NCBI GenBank assembly: GCA_002422365.1
Contig: DIUO01000039.1
Coordinates: 1 to 55,547, forward strand
Source: Proteobacteria bacterium UBA6156
Lineage (GTDB): Bacteria > Pseudomonadota > Alphaproteobacteria > UBA2136 > UBA6156
Length of the DNA stretch: 55,547 nt
Reading direction: 5' to 3'
The notes under the pieces were generated by a model. That model made no database searches and was not told where the DNA came from. It was given only the letters and a program-made list of their open reading frames with translations. How positions within the stretch are numbered: position 1 is the first letter of the stretch; each line of letters starts with the position of its first letter. Made by a program: the position numbers and the translations under genes. Below are positions 1-7,638 of this stretch, piece after piece.

Positions 1-162
1 GATTTCATCAAGGGGTTTATTCGTGCTGAGACGATTGCGTATGATGATTTTATTGCCTGCAAAGGCGAGAATGGTGCCAAAGAGGCCGGGAAGATGCGGG
101 TGGAAGGTAAGGAGTATATTGTTAAGGATGGGGATGTGCTGCACTTTAGAGTGAACAGCTAG
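1..162 (+). CDS. ychF: C-terminal end of the YchF/OLA1-type ATPase (5' truncated by window)
   Basis: This open frame enters from the left edge and ends in TAG at 160-162, giving 53 residues. The residues GFIRAETIAYDDF near the start and the closing EGKEYIVKDGDVLHFRVN are typical of the C-terminal domain of YchF, a ribosome-associated Obg-family P-loop ATPase linked to the oxidative stress response. The nucleotide-binding part lies outside the window, so only the C-terminal domain is seen. It reads toward the kinase gene 12 bp downstream and may share its transcript. Confidence 0.85.
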   Translation, partial: DFIKGFIRAETIAYDDFIACKGENGAKEAGKMRVEGKEYIVKDGDVLHFRVNS

Positions 163-174
163 GGATTTGTTGCC

Positions 175-678
175 ATGCAGCGGGTGATGATTATCGGTAT
201 CAGCGGAGCAGGCAAAAGCACTCTTGGTCGGACTTTGAATGCCAAACTGGGACTTCCCGCGTATCACTTGGATAACATTTACCATTTACCGGGTTGGGTG
301 GCGCGGCCAAATGCCGATGTGCAAGCTGATTTTGATGCGATTGCGGCGCGGGAAAGCTGGGTGGTGGATGGCAATTATCGGCGGCTTTCCGGCGCCTTGC
401 AACAGCGGGCGGATGTGATTGTGTTTTTGGATTTTGGCCGGGTTTTTGCGATTCGTCAGGTTATCCAGCGCTGGGCTATGCACCGCCTGGGGCTGCGCAA
501 GCGTAAAGATTTAGGGGATGGCTTTGAGGAAAAACTCAGCAAGGGTTTTCTGCCGTGGGTATGGAACTGGCGGCGAGATAACCGGCCCAACTGGCTAGAC
601 ACCTTAGAACCTTTTCAAGATAAAGTTAAAACCTTTTATACCCGCAGAGATGTAAACCGTTGGCTGGAGACATTGTAG
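175..678 (+). CDS. Small P-loop kinase, adenylate-kinase-like (first of a tandem pair)
   Basis: The 167-aa protein opens with a Walker A motif, GISGAGKST (about residues 8-16). It continues with a HLDNIYHLPGW segment and an ESWVVDGNYRR segment, features of the small AAA/adenylate-kinase-like family often annotated FlaR or DNA topology modulation protein. The family is presumed to phosphorylate a small substrate, but the true substrate is not established. The next gene, starting immediately after the stop, is a clear paralogue with the same MQRVMI start and WVVDGNY motif. The kinase fold is secure; the specific function is open. Confidence 0.75.
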   Translation: MQRVMIIGISGAGKSTLGRTLNAKLGLPAYHLDNIYHLPGWVARPNADVQADFDAIAARESWVVDGNYRRLSGALQQRADVIVFLDFGRVFAIRQVIQRWAMHRLGLRKRKDLGDGFEEKLSKGFLPWVWNWRRDNRPNWLDTLEPFQDKVKTFYTRRDVNRWLETL

Positions 679-1191
679 ATGCAACGCGTGATGATTGTGG
701 GGACCAGCGGGGTGGGGAAGACCACGCTGGCGGGGCATGTGGCGGCGGCGACGGGCTTGGATGTGACCCACTTGGACATGTTGGCGTGGGAGGCGGGGTG
801 GAAACGGCGCGCGCTTGCGGATTTTGAGCGCGATTTGGATAAGGTTCTGGCGGGGGATGCGTGGGTGGTGGACGGCAATTACATTGCTAGCCTGCCGCAG
901 CGGGCAGGCATGGCGGACACGCTGATATTGATTGATTTGCCGCTGTGGCTGTGCCTGGTGAGAGTGTTCCGGCGCTGGTGGGCCAACCGGGGGCGCGGGC
1001 GGCACGACCTGCCGCAAGGCTGCATTGAGCCCCTGCCCTGGACGTTTTTGAAATGGGTGATGAGTGCCCCGCCGCGCCACCAGCAGGTGTGGTTGGCGGT
1101 GGCGGAGGAGAATCCGCAGCTGCGGTTCTTCCATTTTAAGACTGCGCGACAGGTGGATGCTTTTGTGCGAGAACTAGACGTTAGAAGTTAG
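679..1191 (+). CDS. Small P-loop kinase, paralogue of the upstream gene
   Basis: The 170-aa protein begins MQRVMIVGTSGVGKTTL with a Walker A loop at about residues 8-16, and has HLDMLAWEAGW and DAWVVDGNYIASLP in the same order as the preceding protein. Its ATG follows directly on the previous stop, so the two are translationally adjacent products of a tandem duplication that has since diverged strongly. The last codons and the stop lie in a heptanucleotide repeat that also runs into the start of the next gene, so the final residues (about LDVRS) may be repeat-derived. The substrate is unknown. Confidence 0.72.
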   Translation: MQRVMIVGTSGVGKTTLAGHVAAATGLDVTHLDMLAWEAGWKRRALADFERDLDKVLAGDAWVVDGNYIASLPQRAGMADTLILIDLPLWLCLVRVFRRWWANRGRGRHDLPQGCIEPLPWTFLKWVMSAPPRHQQVWLAVAEENPQLRFFHFKTARQVDAFVRELDVRS

Positions 1192-1208
1192 AGGTTAGAA
1201 GTTAGATA
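1174..1208 (+). repeat. Degenerate heptanucleotide tandem repeat (TTAGARG units)
   Basis: Five 7-bp units are visible: CTAGACG, TTAGAAG, TTAGAGG, TTAGAAG, TTAGATA. The array covers the stop codon of the kinase gene and the ribosome-binding region of the methyltransferase that starts at 1208. The same unit recurs at 13604-13651. Confidence 0.85.
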
Positions 1209-2086
1209 TGAGCGTGCGTGCCCCCTGCCCTGTGTTGCTGACCCCGGTTGGCGTGGACTATGAGATGCTGGACAGCGGCCATGGCCGCAAGCTGGAGCGT
1301 TTGGGCGGGGTTGTGAGCAACCGGCCGGAGCCGCAGGCGGTGTGGGCGCCCAAGCTACCCCAAAGCGAATGGGACAAGGCGGTGGCGGTGTTTGCGCCGA
1401 AAGCGGGAGACGAAGATGGCGATGGCGGGAACTGGGAGGTGAAGCCCGGTGCCCCGGAGGCGTGGGACGTGACGTATGGCAAACTGATGTTCAAGGGCCG
1501 CCTCACCCCGTTCCGGCACCTTGGGTGTTTTCCGGATCAGTCTCCGCAATGGGCGTGGCTGGAGGAGACGGTGCGGCCTGGCATGAAAGTGCTGAACCTG
1601 TTTGGTTATACCGGGGTGGCCAGCATGGTGGCTGCCGCTGCCGGAGCCGAAGTGGTGCATGTGGATGCCAGCAAAAAAGCGATTGGTTTTGGCCGCGAAA
1701 ATTGTGAGCTGGCGGGGATGAAGGATGCGAAAATACGCTGGATGCTGGACGACTGCTTTGCGTTTGTGGCGCGGGAAGTGCGGCGAGGGAATACGTATGA
1801 CGTGATTATTCTCGACCCGCCCAAATATGGCCGTGGGCCGGATGGCGAGCGGTGGGAATTTTTTAGCGGCATGCCGGAGTTTTTAGAGAACATTGCGAAA
1901 CTGACCAAACCCGCTGGGCATGTGTGGCTGACGGCCTATGCGCTGCGGATAAGCAGTGTGGCGCTGGGCACCATGCTGGCGGAAAGCATGCCCAAGGGCG
2001 ATGTGGAGATTGGCGAATTTGTGAGCGAAGACGCCTTTGGGCGGCGGTTTACGAACAGCATGTGGGCACGGTGGAAAGGGAAATAA
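1208..2086 (+). CDS. Class I SAM-dependent methyltransferase (RlmI/K-like RNA methyltransferase)
   Basis: The 292-aa protein has the SAM-binding motif I VLNLFGYTG near residue 130, an acidic motif II segment VVHVDASKKA, and a DPPKYGRGP motif IV near residue 202. These are characteristic of the class I family that modifies 23S rRNA bases (RlmI/RlmK type). I infer rRNA methylation, but the target base cannot be read from the sequence. No PUA domain is obvious in the N-terminal 100 residues, unlike E. coli RlmI. The upstream ribosome-binding region is built from a heptamer repeat. The HAD gene starts 5 bp after the stop. Confidence 0.7.
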   Translation: MSVRAPCPVLLTPVGVDYEMLDSGHGRKLERLGGVVSNRPEPQAVWAPKLPQSEWDKAVAVFAPKAGDEDGDGGNWEVKPGAPEAWDVTYGKLMFKGRLTPFRHLGCFPDQSPQWAWLEETVRPGMKVLNLFGYTGVASMVAAAAGAEVVHVDASKKAIGFGRENCELAGMKDAKIRWMLDDCFAFVAREVRRGNTYDVIILDPPKYGRGPDGERWEFFSGMPEFLENIAKLTKPAGHVWLTAYALRISSVALGTMLAESMPKGDVEIGEFVSEDAFGRRFTNSMWARWKGK

Positions 2087-2090
2087 ACTC

Positions 2091-2717
2091 ATGAATCGCT
2101 CGATTTTCTTTGATGTGGATGGTGTGGTTATTCACGGATATCACGCTCAACCTGAATTACGCCGTATGTGGGATACCTACCTTGAAGAGGACTTGGGTAT
2201 TGGCCGCGATGTCTTTCAGAATTTTATTCAAACCATTTATATCGCCGAAGTTCTCATCGGTAAAAAATCGTTCGTGAATGCGCTGGAAGATGCCTTACCG
2301 ACCTTGGGTTATAAAGGCTCGGCACTTGATATTGCCGCATATTGGATTAACCGGGACAGCTACCTTAACCACCCTTTGCTTAAGCATATCAAAAACCTGC
2401 GCGGCAAAGGCCATAAGGTTTATCTCGCAACAAACCAAGAGCACCTTCGGGCTTTTTACTTGTGGAATAGCCTGGGGCTAAATTTGTTGTTCGATGATAT
2501 TTTCTACTCGGCTCGCATGGGGGTTACTAAACCGGACGCGGCCTTTTTTAAGAATATTTCTCAGAAGATTGATCTTACAAATGCAACGCCTTTGCTGTTT
2601 GATGATTCTCCTCGGGTGATTGAAGGAGCAACTAAATTTGGATGGGATGCTACTTTGTTTAATACTCTTGATGATTTTACCAATCACCCCTTCATCCGAA
2701 CCGAATTGGGTCTGTAA
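2091..2717 (+). CDS. HAD-superfamily hydrolase
   Basis: I chose the ATG at 2091, which begins MNRSIFFDVDGVVIHGY, because the HAD motif I DVDGV (catalytic Asp) must lie close to the N-terminus; the longer upstream frame overlaps the previous gene. The product is 208 aa. A cap domain follows motif I, then a motif III lysine in GVTKPDAAFF and the motif IV acidic pair in LLFDDSPRVIEGA. The family hydrolyses phosphate esters such as sugar phosphates; the substrate is unknown. The gene is visibly richer in A+T than its neighbours, which suggests a different origin. Confidence 0.75.
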   Translation: MNRSIFFDVDGVVIHGYHAQPELRRMWDTYLEEDLGIGRDVFQNFIQTIYIAEVLIGKKSFVNALEDALPTLGYKGSALDIAAYWINRDSYLNHPLLKHIKNLRGKGHKVYLATNQEHLRAFYLWNSLGLNLLFDDIFYSARMGVTKPDAAFFKNISQKIDLTNATPLLFDDSPRVIEGATKFGWDATLFNTLDDFTNHPFIRTELGL

Positions 2718-2719
2718 CC

Positions 2720-3574
2720 ATGGCACGTATTGAGCAGATAACGAGTTTAGCTAACCCCAAGATTAAGGGGATTGCCGCGTTGGCGCTGAAAAAAGCGCGG
2801 GAGGAAAGCGGGCTGTTTGTGGTGGAAGGCCTGCAACTGGTGGGCTTTGGCGTGGAAGCCGACTGGGAGCTGGTGACGCTGGTGGTGGGGCGGACGCAGA
2901 TATCTGGCAGCAAAACCCAGGAACTGCTGGGGCGGTTGTATGACGCCGCCGGGCTGGTGCTGGAAGTGACGCAGGATATTTTAGAGAAGCTGACGCGCCG
3001 CGATAACCCGCAGGGCGTGGTGGGTGTGTTTAAGCAGCGCACGATGAGCTTGCATGAGTTTGGCGGGCGGCTTGCCCAAGATAACGCTGCCGTGGCTGTG
3101 GTGCTGGAGGGCGTGCGCGACCCCGGGAACCTGGGCACGATTGTGCGCACTGTGGATGCGGTGGGGGCCAAGGGCGTGCTTTTAGTGGGCCACTGCACGG
3201 ATGTGTGGGCGCCGGAGGTGCTGCGGGCGACGATGGGGAGTATCTTCCATGTGCCCGTTGTTACAGGAACCAGGAACCAGGAACCAGGTGCCAGGCTGGA
3301 GATTGAGGATTTTTTAGCGTGGAAAAAGCAGTGTGGGGCCGTAATGGTGGGGACGCATTTGCACGGGGAGGTGGATTACCGCGAGGTGGCCGCGAAGGTA
3401 GCTGGCAAGCCGCTGCTGATTGCCATGGGCACCGAGCAGAGCGGGCTGACCGAGGAGATGGCGGCGGCCTGTAATGTGCTGACCAAGATTGCGATGCGCG
3501 GCGGGGCGGAAAGTTTGAATTTGGCGATTGCTACTGCGGTGATGGTTTATGAGATTTTCCGGGGGCGGGCGTAA
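2720..3574 (+). CDS. SpoU/TrmH-family RNA 2'-O-methyltransferase
   Basis: The 284-aa protein has an N-terminal substrate-binding region (ITSLANPKIKGIAAL, GLFVVEGLQLV) and a C-terminal SPOUT domain. The domain shows motif 1 DPGNLGTIVRT (about residues 134-144), motif 2 IAMGTEQSGL and motif 3 ESLNLAIATAVMVYE. These make the SAM-binding trefoil knot used for ribose methylation of rRNA or tRNA (RlmB/TrmH type). Residues about 182-192 (TGTRNQEPGAR) are encoded by a CAGGAAC heptamer repeat, an insertion in the catalytic domain upstream of motif 2. It lies 2 bp after the HAD gene in a likely operon. Confidence 0.85.
   Translation: MARIEQITSLANPKIKGIAALALKKAREESGLFVVEGLQLVGFGVEADWELVTLVVGRTQISGSKTQELLGRLYDAAGLVLEVTQDILEKLTRRDNPQGVVGVFKQRTMSLHEFGGRLAQDNAAVAVVLEGVRDPGNLGTIVRTVDAVGAKGVLLVGHCTDVWAPEVLRATMGSIFHVPVVTGTRNQEPGARLEIEDFLAWKKQCGAVMVGTHLHGEVDYREVAAKVAGKPLLIAMGTEQSGLTEEMAAACNVLTKIAMRGGAESLNLAIATAVMVYEIFRGRA
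3264..3295 (+). repeat. Heptanucleotide repeat (CAGGAAC units) inside the SpoU gene
   Basis: Three perfect CAGGAAC units are followed by CAGGTGC and CAGG. The array is in frame within the methyltransferase gene but its period is 7, so gain or loss of one unit would shift the frame. A related CAGGCAC array lies at 5701-5728. Confidence 0.85.
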
Positions 3575-3580
3575 AGCTAT

Positions 3581-3606
3581 AAAAAAATGGGCGCCCGAAG
3601 GCGCCC
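3581..3606 (-). terminator. Intrinsic terminator of the 69-aa gene
   Basis: The stem GGGCGCC / GGCGCCC (3589-3606) with loop CGAA is followed on the minus strand by an uninterrupted T-run (A-run 3581-3587 on plus). It lies 27 bp past the stop of the small minus-strand gene. Read from the plus strand there is no T-run, so it does not serve the SpoU gene. Confidence 0.8.
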
Positions 3607-3632
3607 TTGAAGCGAGTTTGCCCAGACTGCCG

Positions 3633-3842
3633 CTAGAGCTTGATGGCGTCGGCGGGGTTGTTCGAGAAACAGAAAAGTGGCTCGTAAAGGGCGCCGCCCT
3701 TGCCGAAGTTGGGGTTGCGGGCGAAATAGCCGACCGTACCTTCGGGGATGATGGGACGCCCGCCGGCGGATGACAGGGACTTGAAACGTTCCAAATCCGG
3801 TCCGAGTGGCTGCCTGGGAAGAGTTTGCGGTGTTTCGGTCAT
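3633..3842 (-). CDS. Small protein of unknown function (69 aa)
   Basis: I do not recognise this protein. It is 69 aa, begins MTETPQTLPRQPLGPDLERF, is rich in Pro, Gly, Phe and Asn, and has no signal peptide or membrane segment. It is supported as a gene by an AAAGGAAA ribosome-binding site 7 bp before ATG, a plausible promoter at 3877-3904 and a clean intrinsic terminator at 3581-3606. It therefore looks like an independent monocistronic unit between two convergent neighbours. Confidence 0.55.
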   Translation of the reverse strand: MTETPQTLPRQPLGPDLERFKSLSSAGGRPIIPEGTVGYFARNPNFGKGGALYEPLFCFSNNPADAIKL

Positions 3843-3876
3843 TTCTGATTTCCTTTGGAATATGACTAACTTTTTC

Positions 3877-3904
3877 AGGATAGCGAGTTGGATGGGAGGT
3901 GCAA
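3877..3904 (-). promoter_or_regulatory. Probable sigma-70-type promoter for the 69-aa gene
   Basis: On the minus strand TTGCAC (-35) is separated by 16 bp from TATCCT (-10). It starts directly after the terminator of the upstream minus-strand EEP-hydrolase gene. Confidence 0.5.
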
Positions 3905-3934
3905 CAAAAAAAGCCGGCCCTGAGAGGGGGCCGG
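3905..3934 (-). terminator. Intrinsic terminator of the EEP-hydrolase gene
   Basis: A stem pairing CCGGCCC with GGGGCCGG lies at about 3915-3934. It is followed on the minus strand by GC and seven T (plus-strand A-run at about 3906-3912), 4 bp beyond the stop codon at 3938. Confidence 0.8.
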
Positions 3935-3937
3935 GGA

Positions 3938-4696
3938 TTACGATGTGTGGAGAGTGAAGAGGTGCGCGAGGTGGTCGGAGACGCCTGCGTGCTGGTGGAC
4001 ATCGGTCACCCGGTAGGTGCGGGAGAAGATGCCATCGACGACATATTCGATACGCCCTTGCGAGGTGTGGCGTACGCTGTGCAGGGTGTTGTCGATGGTG
4101 GTGGTGACCTCGGGCGGGATATTATCGGTGAAGGCTTTGGCGACCATGTCGAACGCGGCGCGGCCGCGGGGGGCGTTGAAGTCTCCGGCCAGCAGCAGCC
4201 CGCCGTGGGCTGAAGCCTCGGCCTGAGCGACCTTGAGCAGGCGCCCGACCGATTTGAGCTGGCCAACGGTGACCTGCCCGTTACGGGTAACGCGCAGGTG
4301 GGTGGTGGCCAGGCGGAACGGGTGGCCGCTGGTATCTTTCACGGTGGCGAAGAGCAGGTTTTCCTGAATCTGTTTACCTTCAATCCGCTTGGGGTCGCGC
4401 CTATCGACGGGGCGACCGGAGAGGTCGCAGGCGCGGACATCTTCCAGCGGCAGGTGCGAGAGGATGGCCTGGCCGACGCGGTCGAAGTCGCCCTCGGCGG
4501 TTCGGGCATAGGACACGGGCACGTAGGCGATGCCGAGCGGGCCAATGCCCAATGCGGCGGCCAGGGGGGCCAGATTACGGTAGCAAACCTCTTGCAGCAG
4601 CATGACATGCGGCTGGTTGAGGCTGAGATAAGCCTGCACCCTGCTGATGTTGTTGTCTTTCTCGATATTGATGCTGGCGATGCGTAGGCTGGTCAT
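3938..4696 (-). CDS. Endonuclease/exonuclease/phosphatase (EEP) family protein
   Basis: The 252-aa protein follows the EEP fold. It has an early Asn and Glu (SINIEKDNN; LLQEVCYRN near residue 36), a central TTHLRV strand, the catalytic LLLAGDFNAP motif near residue 167 and a terminal SDHLAHLF motif. These are the metal-binding and catalytic residues of the family that includes exonuclease III, DNase I and inositol or sphingomyelin phosphodiesterases. The substrate (DNA, RNA or a phosphoester) cannot be decided from sequence. There is no obvious signal peptide. It is followed by its own terminator. Confidence 0.75.
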   Translation of the reverse strand: MTSLRIASINIEKDNNISRVQAYLSLNQPHVMLLQEVCYRNLAPLAAALGIGPLGIAYVPVSYARTAEGDFDRVGQAILSHLPLEDVRACDLSGRPVDRRDPKRIEGKQIQENLLFATVKDTSGHPFRLATTHLRVTRNGQVTVGQLKSVGRLLKVAQAEASAHGGLLLAGDFNAPRGRAAFDMVAKAFTDNIPPEVTTTIDNTLHSVRHTSQGRIEYVVDGIFSRTYRVTDVHQHAGVSDHLAHLFTLHTS

Positions 4697-4720
4697 GGTT
4701 TTCTATATCATAGAAACACG

Positions 4721-4796
4721 AAAGGCACCCCATGAAGAGGTGCCTTTCGGCGGGCCTTGAGGAGGCGATTCCGGGGTGTCTCCCGGAGATTCCTCC
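4721..4796. other. Structured intergenic segment with two strong hairpins
   Basis: The segment 4697-5021 holds no convincing gene. Within it, AAAGGCACC (4721-4729) pairs perfectly with GGTGCCTTT (4739-4747), and a second hairpin spans 4761-4796 (GGAGG..TCCGGG / CCCGGA..CCTCC). On the minus strand the first could end a short non-coding transcript coming from the right. An AAGGAGG-like site is present, but no start codon follows it at a sensible distance. Function unknown. Confidence 0.4.
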
Positions 4797-4983
4797 TACG
4801 GGAGCTTTTGGCCACCCCTGCCCTACATGACCATGCTGCTGCCAACGGTACGATGGTGTGTCTGTTTCGGCTCGGCCTTCGCCAGAGGCTTCAAAGCCTA
4901 CCACCGCTTATATGGCTGCCGTTGGGAATTAAGCATGGCCTATTCTAAAAACTATTAAAAATATCAAATGCACCAAACAATAA

Positions 4984-5003
4984 GGGAGGTTTTACCCCCC
5001 CCT
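4984..5003 (-). terminator. Probable terminator after petC
   Basis: On the minus strand a G-rich arm and CCTCCC form a short hairpin followed by TTATTGTTTGG, 19 bp past the petC stop. The tail is mixed, so confidence is moderate. Confidence 0.5.
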
Positions 5004-5021
5004 ACTCTGAAGCGTCAAGCC

Positions 5022-5759
5022 CTAGTGGCCCTTCACGTCCTTCCAGATAGCGCGTTTGGTGACGTAGGCCAGCAGGGTGAACAGCACCAGGTAGATGAGC
5101 ACGTAGAGGCCCATGTGCTGGCGCTCGACCCGTTCGGGTTCGGCTGTCCATTGGAGGAAGACGGTGACGTCCTTCGCCATTTGCTCCACCGTGGCGGGGG
5201 TGCCGTCGTGGTAGGTCACGAGGTCCGGCCCCGTGAGCGGGTTGGGCATGGCAATGGCGTGGCCGGGGAAGGCCTTGTTGTAGTGCGCGCCCTCTGGCAG
5301 GCCCTTGGGGAAGCTGTGGTGGATGAGTTCGGGGTCTTCGGAGTACCCCATAAGCAGTGCGAAGGTGTAGTCGGCCAGCCCGGCGCGCGCCTTGTTGATG
5401 AGCGAGAGGTCTGGCGGGACTTTGCCGAAGGTTTCGATGGCGGTTTGGTCGTCTTGCGCCGTCAGCAGTTTCTGGTCGATGGACATATCGAGGTTTTTGG
5501 CCAGGGCCTGGACTTCGGCCTCGGTGAAGCCGGCGCGCATCATGTCGCGGTGGCCGACATATTTGATGCTGTGGCAGGCCATGCAGGCGTTGGTGAAGAC
5601 GGTGTAGCCGCGCAGGAGTTGGTCTTTGCTGTAGCTGCCGCGCAGGCCCTGGAAGGGCCATTGCTGTTTTTCGAGGGCGGGGGCGTCTCCCGCTGCGAAG
5701 GCACCAGGCACCAGGCACCAGGTGGCCAGGAAGGCGAGAGTGAGGAAGGTACGAATCAT
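5022..5759 (-). CDS. petC: Cytochrome c1 of the bc1 complex
   Basis: The 245-aa protein has an N-terminal signal peptide ending near AFA-AG (residues 21-24). A covalent haem-binding CMACH motif lies at residues 59-63. The HAIAMPNPLTGPDL segment contains the probable axial Met, and a C-terminal membrane anchor reads LYVLIYLVLFTLLAYVTK. It carries electrons from the Rieske protein to soluble cytochrome c on the periplasmic face. It is the last gene of the petABC operon, 10 bp after cytochrome b. Residues about 11-20, inside the signal peptide, are encoded by a heptamer repeat at 5701-5728. Confidence 0.95.
   Translation of the reverse strand: MIRTFLTLAFLATWCLVPGAFAAGDAPALEKQQWPFQGLRGSYSKDQLLRGYTVFTNACMACHSIKYVGHRDMMRAGFTEAEVQALAKNLDMSIDQKLLTAQDDQTAIETFGKVPPDLSLINKARAGLADYTFALLMGYSEDPELIHHSFPKGLPEGAHYNKAFPGHAIAMPNPLTGPDLVTYHDGTPATVEQMAKDVTVFLQWTAEPERVERQHMGLYVLIYLVLFTLLAYVTKRAIWKDVKGH
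5701..5728 (+). repeat. Heptanucleotide repeat (GCACCAG units) in the petC signal-peptide region
   Basis: Three perfect GCACCAG units plus GTGGCCA. The array encodes about residues 11-20 of cytochrome c1 on the minus strand and is related to the CAGGAAC array at 3264-3295. Confidence 0.85.
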
Positions 5760-5769
5760 CGTCGGGCTC

Positions 5770-6978
5770 CTAGATGCTGGTGGGGACGGGTTTGGCTTTT
5801 TCGTACTTGCTCAGCACGGGCAGCAGTGCGAAGAAGCCGAAGTAGATGGCGGTGGCGGCCTGCGCGATGCGCACGTAGATGCCTTCGGCGGGCATCATTC
5901 CGCACCAGCCGAGCAGGATGAAGTTGGCCAAAAACAACATATACAGCGGGCGGTAGAGCGGGCGGAAGCGGGCGGAGCGCACGGGGTGTTTATCCAGCCA
6001 CGGCAGCACGAACAGGATGAGGATGCTGCCGAACATGGCGAGCACGCCGAGTTCTTTGATGGGGATGGCGCGGAGGATGGCGTAGAAGGGCAGGAAGTAC
6101 CACTCCGGCACAATATGCGCGGGGGTGACCAGCGGGTTGGCGGGGATGTTGTTGTCGGTGTGGCCCAGGTACTCTGGTGCGTAAAACACCATGAAGGTGA
6201 AGGGGATGAGGTAGACGCCGAGGCCGAAGATATCCTTAATGGTATAGTACGGGTGGAAGGGGATGTAGTCGGTCTGCTTAGTGAGGCTGATGCCCTTGGG
6301 GTTGTTGGAGCCATGCATGTGCAGTGCCCAGATGTGCAGGACGACGACGGCGATGATGACGAACGGCAGCACGAAGTGGAGCACGAAGAAGCGGTTGAGG
6401 GTGGGGTCTCCGACTGCGTAGCCGCCCCAGAGCCACACGACGATATCCGGCCCCACAAACGGGATTACGGACAGCAGGTTGGTGATGACGGTGGCACCCC
6501 AGTACGACATTTGACCCCAGGGGAGGACGTAGCCTAGGAAGCCGGTGGCCATCATCAGCAAAAAGATGACGACGCCGAGGCCCCAGAGAACCTCGCGCGG
6601 GGATTTATAGCTGCCGTAATAGAGCCCGCGCGCCATGTGGATGTAGACGACGATGAAGAAGAAGCTGGCGCCCACCATGTGCAGGTTGCGGATGAGCCAG
6701 CCCCAGTTTACATCGCGCATGATGTGCTGGATGCTGTCGAAGGCCATGTGGACATCCGGCTTGTAGTGCATGGCCAAAAAGATGCCGGTGAGGATTTGCA
6801 GCACCAGCGCGATGCCCGCTAAGCTACCGAAATTCCACATATAACTGAGGTTGCGCGGCGCCATGAAGTTGGAGCCGACGCTGTTGTTCAGAAACGATAT
6901 TATAGGCAGGCGGTCTTCCAACCACTGGTAGGTGTTGCGGATGTCGTTTTCGACCGGGTGGTTGGGTGTGTGGGCCAT
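5770..6978 (-). CDS. petB: Cytochrome b of the bc1 complex
   Basis: This 402-aa membrane protein has eight or so transmembrane helices typical of bacterial cytochrome b. The haem-ligand His pairs are visible in the second helix (FLAMHYKPD) and in the fourth (NRFFVLHFVLPFV .. VLHIWALHMHG). The Qo-site PEWYFLPFYAILR segment contains the conserved PEWY motif. It oxidises quinol and passes electrons across the membrane through two b haems. It sits between the Rieske gene and cytochrome c1, and a 60-bp gap with a heptamer repeat separates it from the former. Confidence 0.96.
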   Translation of the reverse strand: MAHTPNHPVENDIRNTYQWLEDRLPIISFLNNSVGSNFMAPRNLSYMWNFGSLAGIALVLQILTGIFLAMHYKPDVHMAFDSIQHIMRDVNWGWLIRNLHMVGASFFFIVVYIHMARGLYYGSYKSPREVLWGLGVVIFLLMMATGFLGYVLPWGQMSYWGATVITNLLSVIPFVGPDIVVWLWGGYAVGDPTLNRFFVLHFVLPFVIIAVVVLHIWALHMHGSNNPKGISLTKQTDYIPFHPYYTIKDIFGLGVYLIPFTFMVFYAPEYLGHTDNNIPANPLVTPAHIVPEWYFLPFYAILRAIPIKELGVLAMFGSILILFVLPWLDKHPVRSARFRPLYRPLYMLFLANFILLGWCGMMPAEGIYVRIAQAATAIYFGFFALLPVLSKYEKAKPVPTSI

Positions 6979-6993
6979 GGGGGTTCAGTTTTA

Positions 6994-7020
6994 TAGTGTT
7001 TAGTGTTTTTGTGTTTAGTT
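6994..7020 (+). repeat. Heptanucleotide repeat (TAGTGTT units) between petA and petB
   Basis: TAGTGTT, TAGTGTT, TTTGTGTT and TAGTTTA form a degenerate array in the petA-petB spacer. The same unit family appears at 33158-33192 and 34964-34992. Confidence 0.75.
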
Positions 7021-7038
7021 TATTATTTACAATATGTT

Positions 7039-7593
7039 CTAGCCGATGCGGATGGTGGCGTCGTCGAGGAAGCGGTAGGGAGGAATTTCGAGATTAGTGC
7101 CTGCGGGGCCCTGGCGCACGCGGCCGGAGTCGTCGAACTGGCTGCCGTGGCAGGGGCAGCGCCAGCCGCCGTATTCTCCGCCCCGCATGGGCACGCAGCC
7201 CAGGTGGGTACACACGCCCATCACCACCAGCCATTCGGCTTTTTGCACGCGGTCGGCGTCGTTCGCGGGGTCCATGGTGGCGGTGGTGTCGCCTTTGCGG
7301 GCTTCGGTAATCTGGTCTTCGCTGCGGTGCCACACGAACACCGGCTTGCCTTGCCAGAGGAAGGTTTTGGCTTCGCCCAGCGGGATGTCGTTCAGGTTCA
7401 CATCGAGCGTGGCAAGGGCTTTGACGCTGCGGCTGGGGTTCATGCTGGAGACAAACGGCAGCGCCACACAGGCGGCCCCGGCCAGGCCGAAGGCGGCGGT
7501 GGCGTTGACAAGCAGGGCGCGGCGCTCGGCGTCGACATCGCCCAGCGGGGCGTCGTCGTCGGTGGCATGAGGGGCAGTAGGTTTGGTCGACAT
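7039..7593 (-). CDS. petA: Ubiquinol-cytochrome c reductase Rieske iron-sulfur protein
   Basis: The 184-aa protein starts with a twin-arginine-like signal anchor (ERRALLVNATAAFGLAGAACV, twin Arg near residues 28-29). It carries both 2Fe-2S ligand motifs, CTHLGCVP (about residue 129) and CPCHGSQFD (about residue 149). It transfers electrons from quinol to cytochrome c1. It is the first gene of the petABC operon. Its 186-bp upstream region contains a hairpin copy (7639-7677) of the element found after the three unknown genes to the right. Confidence 0.96.
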   Translation of the reverse strand: MSTKPTAPHATDDDAPLGDVDAERRALLVNATAAFGLAGAACVALPFVSSMNPSRSVKALATLDVNLNDIPLGEAKTFLWQGKPVFVWHRSEDQITEARKGDTTATMDPANDADRVQKAEWLVVMGVCTHLGCVPMRGGEYGGWRCPCHGSQFDDSGRVRQGPAGTNLEIPPYRFLDDATIRIG

Positions 7594-7638
7594 GGGGGCG
7601 GCCTTTTATAATTATGGCGTTAACTGGCGCAACCTAGC

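Noticed and set aside
4833..4957. A small plus-strand frame starting MTMLLPTVRW
   Set aside because: No ribosome-binding site and no conservation evidence; it lies in a structured non-coding region.
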